Source of the DNA: Clostridia bacterium
GTDB taxonomy: Bacteria; Bacillota_A; Clostridia; Christensenellales; Aristaeellaceae
Assembly (NCBI GenBank): GCA_017399225.1
Contig: JAFQEB010000009.1
Coordinates: 25,852 to 89,851 of the forward strand
DNA: 64,000 nt
Direction: 5' to 3'
This document shows, one piece after another, positions 1 through 7,271 of this stretch (position 1 is its first letter; each line of letters begins with the position of its first letter). The notes under the pieces were generated by a model. It was given only the letters and a program-made list of their open reading frames with translations, was not told where the DNA came from and searched no databases. The position numbers and the translations under genes are program-made.

Positions 1-1
1 G

Positions 2-577
2 AAGTTCTTCCCTGCCGAGGCGGCTGGCGGCCTGCCCATGATCAAGAACCTGGCCCCCGTGTATCCAGGCCTCAACTTCATGCCCACCGGCGGCGTGAAC
101 GAGAAGAACATGCTGGATTACCTGGCCTTCGACCGCATCATCTGCTGCGGCGGCACCTTCATGTGCCCCAAGGATCTGATCAAGAACAAGGAATGGGACA
201 AGATCACCGAGCTGACCCGCAACGCCGTTGACAAGATGCTGGGCTTCGAGTTGCGCCACATCGGCATCAACACCGAGAGCGCCGAGGAGTCCATGGCCGA
301 GTGCAAGAAGCTGGCCGCCCTGCTGGGTATGCCCATCAAGGAGGGCAACTCCTCCAACTTCGTTGGCACCGGCATCGAGATCAACAAGTACATGGGCCGC
401 GGCAAGCATGGCCACATCGCCATCGGCACCAACAGCGTCAAGCGCGCCAAGTGGCACCTGGAGCAGCGCGGCTACAAGTTCATCGAGGATTCCGCTGTGG
501 TCAAGAACGGCAAGCTGATCGCCATCTACCTCGAGGACGAGGTCGCCGGCTTCGCTGTGCATCTGGTTCAGAAGTAA
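2..577 (+). CDS. eda: KDPG/KHG aldolase C-terminal part fused to a VOC-like domain (5' truncated by window edge)
   Basis: The reading frame is open from base 2. It begins with KFFPAEAAGG, the Schiff-base lysine motif of class I 2-keto-3-deoxy-6-phosphogluconate aldolase, followed by FMPTGGVN and the phosphate-binding CCGGTFM. The enzyme splits KDPG into pyruvate and glyceraldehyde-3-phosphate in the cytoplasm. About 100 residues follow the point where the aldolase barrel normally ends; they start HIGINTESAEES and look like one vicinal-oxygen-chelate (glyoxalase-fold) module. The role of that module is unknown. The first part of the gene lies outside the window, so the true start is not visible. 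KDG kinase downstream supports a hexuronate/KDG catabolic operon. The aldolase call is firm; the VOC call rests on pattern similarity only. Confidence 0.88.
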   Translation, partial: KFFPAEAAGGLPMIKNLAPVYPGLNFMPTGGVNEKNMLDYLAFDRIICCGGTFMCPKDLIKNKEWDKITELTRNAVDKMLGFELRHIGINTESAEESMAECKKLAALLGMPIKEGNSSNFVGTGIEINKYMGRGKHGHIAIGTNSVKRAKWHLEQRGYKFIEDSAVVKNGKLIAIYLEDEVAGFAVHLVQK

Positions 578-588
578 GGGAGCATACA

Positions 589-756
589 ATGGACAAGCTC
601 ATCATCGTCGGCCAGGTCACCGGCAACCGCGAGGTCGCTGAGCTTCCCGAGCTGGACGCCTACCTGCAGGATGGCTGGCGCATCAAGGAGATTCAGGCAA
701 AGAGCAACGAATGCGCTTGCTGCTGTTACGTTTGGCTGACCAAGAAAGATAAATAA
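589..756 (+). CDS. Small Cys-cluster protein, 55 aa, function unknown
   Basis: This short frame starts at an ATG 11 bases after the aldolase stop, with AAGGGAG as ribosome site. The protein has a hydrophobic start (MDKLIIVGQV), a segment LDAYLQDGWRIKEIQ that resembles small DUF1737/DUF4177-type proteins, and a compact cysteine cluster NECACCCYVWL near the end. Four cysteines within five residues suggest metal or Fe-S binding, but no partner is known. The tight spacing places it in the aldolase-KDG kinase operon. It is probably real because the ribosome site, the operon position and the fold-like pattern agree. Confidence 0.7.
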   Translation: MDKLIIVGQVTGNREVAELPELDAYLQDGWRIKEIQAKSNECACCCYVWLTKKDK

Positions 757-770
757 CTGACGACACAAAG

Positions 771-803
771 AATTCCGAATTACGCATTCCGAATTCCGAA
801 TTC
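771..803. repeat. Short tandem/palindromic ATTCCGAATT repeats
   Basis: Three copies of ATTCCGAATT-type units, with inverted symmetry through GAATTC, fill the gap between the small gene and kdgK. There is no T-run, so it is not an obvious terminator. It lies just upstream of the kdgK ribosome site. Confidence 0.6.
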
Positions 804-824
804 AAAATACTGGAGGTTTTTACA

Positions 825-1859
825 ATGGGCAAGATTATTACTTTCGGCGAGATCATGCTGCGACTGAAGTCCCCCGCCTACGAGCGCTTCTTCCAGAGTC
901 CCTCTCTGGAGGCCACCTTCGGCGGCGGCGAAGCCAATGTTTCCGTGTCCCTGGCCAACTACGGCCTGGATACCGCTTTCGTGACCGTTCTGCCCAAGAA
1001 CGACGTCGCTGACGCCTGCATCCGCGAGCTGCGTGGCTTTGGCGTGGACACCACCAAGATCGCCCGTGGCGGCAACCGCGTGGGCATCTACTTCCTGGAG
1101 ACTGGCGCTGTGCAGCGTCCCTCCAAGGTCATCTACGACCGTGCCGGCTCTTCCATCTGCGAAGCCAAGCCCGGCGACATCGACTGGGATTCCGTGCTGG
1201 AAGGCGCGACCTGGTTCCACTTCACCGGCATCACCCCCGCCATCTCCCAGGGCGCTGCTGATCTGACCCTGGAAGCCCTGAAGGCCTGTAAGGCCCGCGG
1301 CGTGCACGTCTCCTGCGACCTGAACTACCGCAAGAACCTGTGGAAGTACGGCAAGCGCGCCGACGAAGTGATGACCGAGCTGGTCAAGTATGTTGACACT
1401 GTCATCGCCAACGAAGAAGACTTCCAGAAGGCTCTGTGCCTGAAGGCCGAGTCCCAGGCGGACGTGGAAGAGGGCGAGCTGAACGTCGAGAACTACAAGG
1501 CGATCGCTTCCCTGGCCATGGCCACCTACCCCAACATCAAGCGCGTGGCCATCACCCTGCGTGAGAGCAAGTCCGCCAACCACAACGACTGGCGCGCCTG
1601 CCTGTACAACGGCAAGGACTTCTTCCTCTCCCGCAAGTACGCCATCACCGATATCGTTGACCGCGTTGGTGGCGGCGACTCCTTCGGCGGCGGCCTGATC
1701 TACGGCCTGAACACCTACGAGGACGAGAAGACCGCGCTGGAGTTCGCCGTGGCGGCTTCCTGCCTGAAGCACACCATCATCGGCGACTACAACCGCGTGT
1801 CCGTGGCGGAAGTCGAGAGCCTGATGAAGGGCTCCGGCAATGGCCGCGTGCAGCGCTGA
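825..1859 (+). CDS. kdgK: 2-keto-3-deoxygluconate kinase (PfkB family)
   Basis: A 344-residue PfkB-family sugar kinase. The N-terminal substrate region reads GGGEANVSVSLANYG, and the C-terminal ATP/anion-hole signature is DRVGGGDSFGGG with the catalytic aspartate. KDG kinase phosphorylates 2-keto-3-deoxygluconate to KDPG, which the aldolase encoded just upstream cleaves; this context is what selects KDG over other PfkB substrates. The ATG is preceded by TGGAGG. No promoter is seen in front of it, so it is probably co-transcribed with the aldolase. A multi-hairpin repeat follows the stop codon. Confidence 0.85.
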   Translation: MGKIITFGEIMLRLKSPAYERFFQSPSLEATFGGGEANVSVSLANYGLDTAFVTVLPKNDVADACIRELRGFGVDTTKIARGGNRVGIYFLETGAVQRPSKVIYDRAGSSICEAKPGDIDWDSVLEGATWFHFTGITPAISQGAADLTLEALKACKARGVHVSCDLNYRKNLWKYGKRADEVMTELVKYVDTVIANEEDFQKALCLKAESQADVEEGELNVENYKAIASLAMATYPNIKRVAITLRESKSANHNDWRACLYNGKDFFLSRKYAITDIVDRVGGGDSFGGGLIYGLNTYEDEKTALEFAVAASCLKHTIIGDYNRVSVAEVESLMKGSGNGRVQR

Positions 1860-2110
1860 TTGCGCTGACGCGCTCGTGAAAATGGCTCCGACCATTTTCA
1901 CGAATCGATTTTGCACTCGCTCACTGGTCGTTCGGTCATCACCGAGACGAGCTCGGCGCTGGCTACGCTCGGCAAATGCAAGCATTTGCTCTCGCTAGTC
2001 GGCTAACGCCTCCCTCCTCCCGGCCGTTCACTCGCGTGAAGGAAGCTTTTCCTGACGGAAAAGCACGAAAACCACCGCACATGTCGCTGGTTTTCGATTT
2101 GCAGTCTGCC
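1860..2110. repeat. Multi-hairpin dispersed repeat, copy 1
   Basis: This gene-free stretch after kdgK holds stacked inverted repeats. They are an 11-bp stem CGTGAAAATGG/CCATTTTCACG (1875-1902), a GCAAATG/CATTTGC stem (1972-1989), GCTTTTCC/GGAAAAGC with a TGAC loop (2045-2064), and CGAAAACCA/TGGTTTTCG (2066-2096). The last two stems plus their flanks recur at the same spacing at 63755-63806. The arms differ by paired, compensatory changes. No coding sequence is evident; open frames crossing it on the minus strand simply translate the repeat. Function unknown. Confidence 0.8.
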
Positions 2111-2143
2111 GACGGCGAGTTAGGGTGACTGATTTGTTTTCCC

Positions 2144-2176
2144 GGCCTCCGATGGGTGACTGTCGGAGGCCTTTCT
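2144..2176 (+). terminator. Hairpin just before the GNAT gene, probable terminator/attenuator
   Basis: Stem GGCCTCCGA / TCGGAGGCC with a 10-nt loop is followed by CTTTCT. It ends only a few bases before the ribosome site of the next gene. It may be the original kdgK-operon terminator, separated from the gene by the repeat. Confidence 0.6.
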
Positions 2177-2193
2177 GATTCAAGGAGCATGGT

Positions 2194-2592
2194 ATGCGTT
2201 ATGAATTTGATGCGCCCGTCACTGCCGCAGAACTGGCTGATTTGCGAGTATCCGTCGGCTGGAACCGCATGGAACGCGATCTGGCAGATCCCCGGCAGCA
2301 CAACGCCTTCCACATGTGCTGCTTTGATGGAGTACGCCTTGTCGGCTATGTGGCCGTCGTCAGCAACGGGGTTACAGACGCTTACGTCCAGGATCTGATG
2401 GTGCATCCGGATTATCAGTATCAGGGTGTCGGAAAGCAGCTGATGCAGCGCGCCCTTGATCGCCTTCGCGCAGAGGGCATCTACATGGTAAGCGTCATTT
2501 ACGGAGATGCGGAGCTGCAGACGTACTACGAGGCTTTGGGCTTCACGACCATGCTCTGCGGGCAGATGGAGCTGCGTGCTGGTCGCGACTGA
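2194..2592 (+). CDS. GNAT-family N-acetyltransferase
   Basis: A 132-residue protein with the GNAT acetyl-CoA motif: VQDLMVHPDYQYQGVGKQLM matches the V-x-P-x-x-Q/R-x-x-G-x-G/A pattern, followed by the C-terminal YYEALGF. It is close to a single GNAT domain in length. The substrate cannot be deduced. AAGGAG lies 6 bases before the ATG. The next gene starts 15 bases after the stop, so the two likely form an operon with the flavin-oxidase-like protein. Confidence 0.8.
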   Translation: MRYEFDAPVTAAELADLRVSVGWNRMERDLADPRQHNAFHMCCFDGVRLVGYVAVVSNGVTDAYVQDLMVHPDYQYQGVGKQLMQRALDRLRAEGIYMVSVIYGDAELQTYYEALGFTTMLCGQMELRAGRD

Positions 2593-2607
2593 CAGGAGGA
2601 TACAAGC

Positions 2608-3030
2608 ATGAAGATGAATGCTGACATCGCCGCCAAAATGGACGAGCGCTTCGGCCATGACAACCTGATCGCCTTGGCTACGTTGGATGGCGACTCCCCT
2701 GCTGTGCGCACCGTCAATGCTTACTACGAAGGCGGCTGCTTTTATACCGTGACCTATGCTTTGTCCGGCAAAATGCAACAGATCAACAAGAACCCGAAGG
2801 TCGCCATCTGCGGGGAATGGTTCACCGCCCATGGCATCGGGGAGAGCATGGGGCATATCCTCCTGAAGGCAAATACGGCTATGGCTGACAAGCTCCGCAC
2901 GGTGTTTGCCGAATGGTACGATAATGGCCATACCAATGAAGCTGACCCGAACACCATTATCCTGCGTATCCGCCTGACCGACGGTGTCCTGTTCTGGCAG
3001 GGTGAAAGATATGAGATCGACTTCGCATAA
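2608..3030 (+). CDS. Pyridoxamine 5'-phosphate oxidase-like flavin-binding protein
   Basis: A 140-residue single-domain protein of the split-barrel flavin fold. LIALATLDGDSPAVRTVNAY and GGCFYTVTYALSGKMQQI are typical of the PNPOx-like family, and the C-terminal LTDGVLFWQGERYEI is seen in small clostridial members. Such proteins bind FMN or F420-like cofactors; the actual substrate is unknown and it need not oxidise pyridoxamine phosphate. A strong GGAGG site precedes the ATG, and a convergent terminator follows. Confidence 0.75.
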   Translation: MKMNADIAAKMDERFGHDNLIALATLDGDSPAVRTVNAYYEGGCFYTVTYALSGKMQQINKNPKVAICGEWFTAHGIGESMGHILLKANTAMADKLRTVFAEWYDNGHTNEADPNTIILRIRLTDGVLFWQGERYEIDFA

Positions 3031-3033
3031 GAA

Positions 3034-3066
3034 ATGCCTCCGCAGACGCAAAACTGCGGAGGCATT
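3034..3066. terminator. Bidirectional terminator between convergent genes
   Basis: A 12-bp stem ATGCCTCCGCAG / CTGCGGAGGCAT with an 8-nt loop has pyrimidine-rich tails on both strands. It separates the plus-strand flavin gene from the minus-strand transglutaminase-like gene. Confidence 0.8.
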
Positions 3067-3069
3067 CCT

Positions 3070-3906
3070 TTATGGAGCTTTTCGAGCGTCTTCAACAGAG
3101 CAGTAGATCGGATTGCTGTCCTCCATGTTCTTCTTCCAGCTCCGAAGCCACGGTGCGTCTCCCTGTACGCGCATACGGTAGTCGATGTTCAGCAGGTCGC
3201 GGCGACGGGCGTCGTAGTGTTCCGGCGCGATGGTGAGCCATCTGCCGTTTCCGGCACAACAGGAGCTGACCTCAGGGATCTGGAACCAGAACAGATCCTT
3301 GGCGAGATAATCACGATGCTCCTGGGCGCTGTAAGGCTGGCCGTTATAGCGCAAGCCATCGCTGAACATAATCTCCTGCTGGTCAGCCAGCAGTGCACGC
3401 AGAGCGAACACATCCAGAAGCTTTCCGGCTTCGTCCATCACATAGGAGTTAGTGGTGGGGTCAAGCATCACCCATTGCGTCTTCTCCGCGTTCCAGACAT
3501 GCGTCACAACATGATTGTCGCAATCGTATGGCGCAAAGGGCATGATGCTGATGGTGCGCGCGGCAATGCCTATGCTCAGCAGGCACTCTGTAAGCGTAGT
3601 CGCAAGCCAGGCACAGTTGACGCCGCGTTCCGGCTGATCGAAGGCAAAATCGAGGGCGGTCATAGCACAGCGTGGGCCCTCCGGGTTGCAGTTGCCGTTA
3701 TGGCGAACGTGGCTGGTCAGCCAGTCCATCAGGCGAACAGCCCGGATGAAAGTATCCCCCTCGCCGCCAACAGCAGGGAGATCGTACTTGCCGCGAAGCT
3801 CTTCCAGCTCCTTTGCAGAAGCATCGATGGAGAGTTGAATCCCCTTGTCTGAAGGACGGAATTTATCATGCATCTTCAGCAAGCTGGCATACAGATCGTA
3901 GCTCAT
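3070..3906 (-). CDS. Transglutaminase-like cysteine protease-fold protein
   Basis: A 278-residue cytoplasmic protein with no signal peptide. The transglutaminase-like core is visible: the cysteine in GVNCAWLATTLTECLLSIG, the histidine in NHVVTHVWN, and the aspartate in WVMLDPTTNSYV form the Cys-His-Asp triad order. Members of this superfamily are proteases, peptide N-glycanases or transglutaminases, so the reaction here is uncertain. It sits 10 bases downstream of the DUF4097 gene on the same strand, as last gene of a probable three-gene PadR operon. Confidence 0.75.
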   Translation of the reverse strand: MSYDLYASLLKMHDKFRPSDKGIQLSIDASAKELEELRGKYDLPAVGGEGDTFIRAVRLMDWLTSHVRHNGNCNPEGPRCAMTALDFAFDQPERGVNCAWLATTLTECLLSIGIAARTISIMPFAPYDCDNHVVTHVWNAEKTQWVMLDPTTNSYVMDEAGKLLDVFALRALLADQQEIMFSDGLRYNGQPYSAQEHRDYLAKDLFWFQIPEVSSCCAGNGRWLTIAPEHYDARRRDLLNIDYRMRVQGDAPWLRSWKKNMEDSNPIYCSVEDARKAP

Positions 3907-3916
3907 AGTATCCTCC

Positions 3917-5098
3917 TCAGCGGATCGTGATGTCGCCGGACATGGAGCTGACGCTGCCGCTTACGACCGGGCCGACGCCGTCTGCATGATGGCGGGTCGT
4001 AAGGTCGCCGGAGCGAGTCGATGTATTGATGGCAATGACGCCGATGCCGTTGGGGAGATCAATGTCGATGTCACCGGAGATGGTGCTGCCGTTCACCGTG
4101 CGTATCTCATCGCTGTCAAACAGCAGTTCGACGTCGCCGCTGATGGCCTTGAAGCTGACATTCTGCACATCAGCGCGAACGTCGATATCGCCGGAGATCG
4201 TGCTGACGTTAAGGGTTTCAATGCGCCCCTCCACCTCCACGTCTCCCGAGGTGGAACCAAGGGTGGCACGCTGGACGAAGACGGCTGCATCCACGTCGCC
4301 GGAGGTCGTGCGCATTTCGATATCGTCGATGTGCTCATCCTCGCTGAGCGCAACATCGATATCACCGGAGGTACTGATGATCTGCAGACCGGACATCTGA
4401 ACGCCATGCACATCAATATCACCGGAAGTGGTGACCAGCTTCACGCTGGGCGCAGCGCCGACAGGAATACGGATGGTCACGCTGTCCACGCCGTTGAAGG
4501 CAGAGCGGGCAGTGTGGATGAAATTTCCGATGGTGCGGCCCAGCTTTTCCATCATGCTGCCGATGTTGTCCATCGCCTGCTTCGGATCATCATAGCTGAA
4601 ATCCGCTTCATACCGATCGGCATGTCGGGCCTTTTTCTCGATGTTCTGGCGCTCCACGCGCAGAACGCCTCCCTGGGCCTGCGCAGAGATGACAGCATCG
4701 CCATCGTTCTCCCAAAGCACATGATACATATGGTCGTCCGAAGGCTCGACTGTCACGTCCTCCGATACGAGCACCAGATCGATGCGGCTGACCTCCCCTG
4801 CGCTGAAGCACGCCTCCTGCTCGCCATCCATCACATCGGTATACGTTTCGTATGCGGCGGCGGGCTGGCTGTGCTGACGGCTTTTCCGCTGGTACTGGGC
4901 GATCACGTCCTCCATACCCCGCAGGCTCTCCACCACAGCGGCAACTGCGTCATCCTCCGCCATACCGGAGTTGACCAGATCGCTGTAGCGATCCTGGCAG
5001 TTGTTCATCACCTCATCCCTGAGAGCAGCTACTTCCTCGTTCATTTCTACATTGTCAAACATCAGATCCACGATCCGGGCAACGGTATCATTCATCAT
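3917..5098 (-). CDS. DUF4097-family beta-strand repeat protein
   Basis: A 393-residue protein. The N-terminal ~75 residues are acidic and helical (MMNDTVARIVDLMFDNVEMN...). The C-terminal half is a parallel beta-helix-like array of about eight units built on TSGDIDV/ISGDVEL motifs every ~20-25 residues, the hallmark of DUF4097/adhesin-like repeats. No signal peptide or membrane segment is evident, unlike many family members. It follows the PadR gene with a 1-base gap and a GGAGGT site inside that gene's end. Homologous PadR-DUF4097 pairs are often linked to envelope stress. Function unknown. Confidence 0.75.
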   Translation of the reverse strand: MMNDTVARIVDLMFDNVEMNEEVAALRDEVMNNCQDRYSDLVNSGMAEDDAVAAVVESLRGMEDVIAQYQRKSRQHSQPAAAYETYTDVMDGEQEACFSAGEVSRIDLVLVSEDVTVEPSDDHMYHVLWENDGDAVISAQAQGGVLRVERQNIEKKARHADRYEADFSYDDPKQAMDNIGSMMEKLGRTIGNFIHTARSAFNGVDSVTIRIPVGAAPSVKLVTTSGDIDVHGVQMSGLQIISTSGDIDVALSEDEHIDDIEMRTTSGDVDAAVFVQRATLGSTSGDVEVEGRIETLNVSTISGDIDVRADVQNVSFKAISGDVELLFDSDEIRTVNGSTISGDIDIDLPNGIGVIAINTSTRSGDLTTRHHADGVGPVVSGSVSSMSGDITIR

Positions 5099-5099
5099 T

Positions 5100-5429
5100 T
5101 TATTCTACCTCCAACAGAAGATCGATTTGCGCTTTTGTTTCCTTCCAAGCTTCCAAGTCAGCCTCCAGCCGGGCAAGCCCAAGTGCGCTGATGGCGTAAT
5201 ACCGCCTTCGCGCACCGGACATTTCATTTCCCCAATAGGAGCGGATCAGCCCCGCGCTCTCCAGCCTCCGGAAGGCGGTGTAGAGGGTGGCTTCCTTCAT
5301 TTCGAACGTTCCGCCGGAGATGGCTGCCACATTCTTGTTGATCTGGTAGCCGTAGCTGTCTCCGCGGGACAGCTGGCGAAGGATGATCGTGTCCGTGTAG
5401 CCCCTGAGGATATCGGCAGACAATGCCAT
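5100..5429 (-). CDS. PadR-family transcriptional regulator
   Basis: A 109-residue winged-helix repressor. The sequence LRGYTDTIILRQLSRGDSYG followed by KEATLYTAFRRLESAGLI and RRRYYAISALG is the PadR winged helix and its recognition helix. The start is placed at the second ATG because AGGAGGTG lies directly before it; the upstream ATG would put the ribosome site inside the gene. It is the first gene of an operon with DUF4097 and the transglutaminase-like gene, and probably represses its own promoter. Confidence 0.88.
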   Translation of the reverse strand: MALSADILRGYTDTIILRQLSRGDSYGYQINKNVAAISGGTFEMKEATLYTAFRRLESAGLIRSYWGNEMSGARRRYYAISALGLARLEADLEAWKETKAQIDLLLEVE

Positions 5430-5465
5430 GGTTTCACCTCCTGATACCAAAGATACTTCGTGTGT

Positions 5466-5513
5466 TGATGTATCTTACATTTGCATGATACACCATCATA
5501 CCTCGCCTGTCAA
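5466..5513 (-). promoter_or_regulatory. padR operon promoter with overlapping dyad
   Basis: Read on the minus strand, TTGACA (5508-5513) and TATCAT (5485-5490) are separated by 17 bases. ATGAT/ATCAT half-sites (5485-5499) and a looser TGATGTATC...GATAC symmetry overlap the -10, which suits an autoregulating PadR dimer. Confidence 0.75.
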
Positions 5514-5571
5514 GGTATCTCATCAAATTCTCATGAAAAATCTGCAGCACTGTTCTTTCGATGTTCACACC

Positions 5572-5600
5572 TTGCGATTTGCCCGGCCTTCCGGTACAAT
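5572..5600 (+). promoter_or_regulatory. icd promoter
   Basis: TTGCGA and TACAAT are separated by exactly 17 bases, about 55 bases upstream of the isocitrate dehydrogenase ATG. Confidence 0.7.
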
Positions 5601-5654
5601 AGGATGGTATTCATGTAAAACAAAGCGCTGTGCGCTGGCAAGGAGTAGATACAG

Positions 5655-6857
5655 ATGGACAAGATCAAAATGACAACGCCGCTGGTCGAAATGGACGGCG
5701 ACGAGATGACCCGAATCCTCTGGAAGGACATCAAGGATTTGCTGATCCATCCTTTCGTGGAGCTGAAGACGGAGTATTATGACCTGGGCCTGCCCCACCG
5801 CGACGAAACGAACGACCAGGTAACCGTGGACAGCGCCAATGCCACCAAGAAGTACGGCGTTGCAGTCAAGTGCGCGACCATCACCCCCAATGCCCAGCGC
5901 ATGACCGAGTACAACCTGCATGAGATGTGGAAGAGCCCCAACGGCACCATCCGCGCGATGCTGGACGGCACTGTGTTCCGCGCGCCCATCCTGGTATCCG
6001 GCGTGAAGCCCACCGTGCGTACCTGGCAGATGCCCATCACCATCGCCCGTCACGCCTACGGCGATGTGTACCGCAATGTGGAGATCGACGTGCCCGGCGC
6101 CGGCAAGGCTGAGCTGGTATTCACGGGCGAGGACGGTCAGGAGATCCGCCAGACCATCTTCAACTTCAAGGGCCCCGGCATCCTGCAGGGCGTGCACAAC
6201 CTGGACGCCTCCATTTCTTCCTTTGCCCACGCCTGCTTCCAGTACGCCCTGAGCGTCAAGCAGGATCTTTGGTTCTCCACCAAGGATACCATCAGCAAGA
6301 CCTACGACCATACCTTCAAGGATATCTTCCAGGAAATCTACGATAGCACCTACAAGGCGCAGTTCGAAGCCGCCGGCATCGAGTACTTCTACACCCTGAT
6401 CGATGACGCCGTGGCCCGCGTGGTGCGCTCCAAGGGCGGCTTTATCTGGGCCTGCAAGAACTACGACGGCGACGTGATGAGCGACATGGTCGCAACCGCC
6501 TTCGGCAGCCTGGCGATGATGACCTCCGTGCTCGTGTCCCCCGACGGCAAGTTCGAGTACGAGGCCGCCCACGGCACTGTGACCCGTCACTACTACAAGT
6601 ACCTCAAGGGCGAGGAGACCTCCACCAATCCGGTGGCGACGATCTTCGCCTGGTCCGGCGCGCTGCGCAAGCGCGGCGAGATGGACAATCTGCCCGACCT
6701 GATGGCCTTTGCCGACAAGCTGGAGAAGGCGACCATCGACACCATCGAATCCGGCATCATGACCAAGGATCTGGCCCTGATGTGGGAGGGCAGCGAGTGC
6801 ACGCCCGTCAACAGCCGCGCCTTCCTCGAGGCCATCGCACAGCGGCTGGCCGCGTGA
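5655..6857 (+). CDS. icd: NADP-dependent isocitrate dehydrogenase, eukaryote-like type
   Basis: A 400-residue enzyme converting isocitrate to 2-oxoglutarate with NADP. It belongs to the subfamily that includes mitochondrial/cytosolic eukaryotic [16 protein letters not shown] at the start, [30 protein letters not shown] with substrate arginines, and [10 protein letters not shown], where the Arg-His pair normally contacts the NADP 2'-phosphate. Length and motifs are complete. AAGGAG precedes the ATG, and the gene is monocistronic between its own promoter and terminator. It would supply 2-oxoglutarate and NADPH for glutamate and arginine synthesis. Confidence 0.93.
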   Translation: MDKIKMTTPLVEMDGDEMTRILWKDIKDLLIHPFVELKTEYYDLGLPHRDETNDQVTVDSANATKKYGVAVKCATITPNAQRMTEYNLHEMWKSPNGTIRAMLDGTVFRAPILVSGVKPTVRTWQMPITIARHAYGDVYRNVEIDVPGAGKAELVFTGEDGQEIRQTIFNFKGPGILQGVHNLDASISSFAHACFQYALSVKQDLWFSTKDTISKTYDHTFKDIFQEIYDSTYKAQFEAAGIEYFYTLIDDAVARVVRSKGGFIWACKNYDGDVMSDMVATAFGSLAMMTSVLVSPDGKFEYEAAHGTVTRHYYKYLKGEETSTNPVATIFAWSGALRKRGEMDNLPDLMAFADKLEKATIDTIESGIMTKDLALMWEGSECTPVNSRAFLEAIAQRLAA

Positions 6858-6874
6858 TTCTTCCATAACATAAT

Positions 6875-6916
6875 CGCTCCCCGGCGGCCATTGCGGCTTC
6901 CGGGGAGCATATTTTT
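6875..6916 (+). terminator. icd terminator
   Basis: Stem GCTCCCCGG / CCGGGGAGC with a loop of about 15 nt is followed by ATATTTTTC. Confidence 0.8.
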
Positions 6917-6933
6917 CTTCAGGACTTCAGCCT

Positions 6934-7125
6934 TCAGCAGCAGTTATTATGATTACGCCAGCTGTTGGACGCGCCGCGATAGCCCGCAGCCACGAACACA
7001 ACGCCGGTCAGCAACGCACCAATGCCTGCGATCAGGCCGCCCCAGCCGATCACGTCGGTCAGCAGGATGGTCAGGATGATGCCTACCACGCCAAGAGCCA
7101 GAAGCAGAATGCCAATGATCTTCAT
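6934..7125 (-). CDS. Small two-helix membrane protein, 63 aa
   Basis: A short protein with two hydrophobic helices (MKIIGILLLALGVVGIILTI and GLIAGIGALLTGVVFVAAGY) separated by a glycine-rich turn, ending in NHNNCC. The start is set at the internal ATG with AAGGAGGG upstream; the longer frame begins inside that ribosome site. It stands alone on the minus strand between two plus-strand genes. Small double-helix proteins of this type are common in Firmicutes and functionally uncharacterised. Confidence 0.65.
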   Translation of the reverse strand: MKIIGILLLALGVVGIILTILLTDVIGWGGLIAGIGALLTGVVFVAAGYRGASNSWRNHNNCC

Positions 7126-7208
7126 AGAAGAAATCCCTCCTTCCGGTTTCATATAATGCAGCGTTCAGGCCTGCGGTGCATAAGAATGATTAGAAATCCC
7201 GCAGACAG

Positions 7209-7237
7209 ATGACAAAGCCGCCAAACTGTGCTATACT
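7209..7237 (+). promoter_or_regulatory. uppP promoter
   Basis: ATGACA and TATACT are separated by 17 bases, with an extended -10 (TGC before TATACT). The ATG lies 34 bases downstream. Confidence 0.65.
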
Positions 7238-7271
7238 GCTACGGAACCCATACTATGAAGGGAGTATTCTC

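Noticed and set aside
1963..3051. Minus-strand frame whose product starts with MCGGFRAFPSGKAS near the repeat
   Set aside because: The similar peptide from 63010-63792 (MCGDFRAFPLGKAS) arises because both frames cross copies of the hairpin repeat; the rest is antisense to real genes.
6875..6933. Link between the 63-residue membrane protein and icd as one unit
   Set aside because: They are convergent and separated by the icd terminator, so no operon relation is supported.
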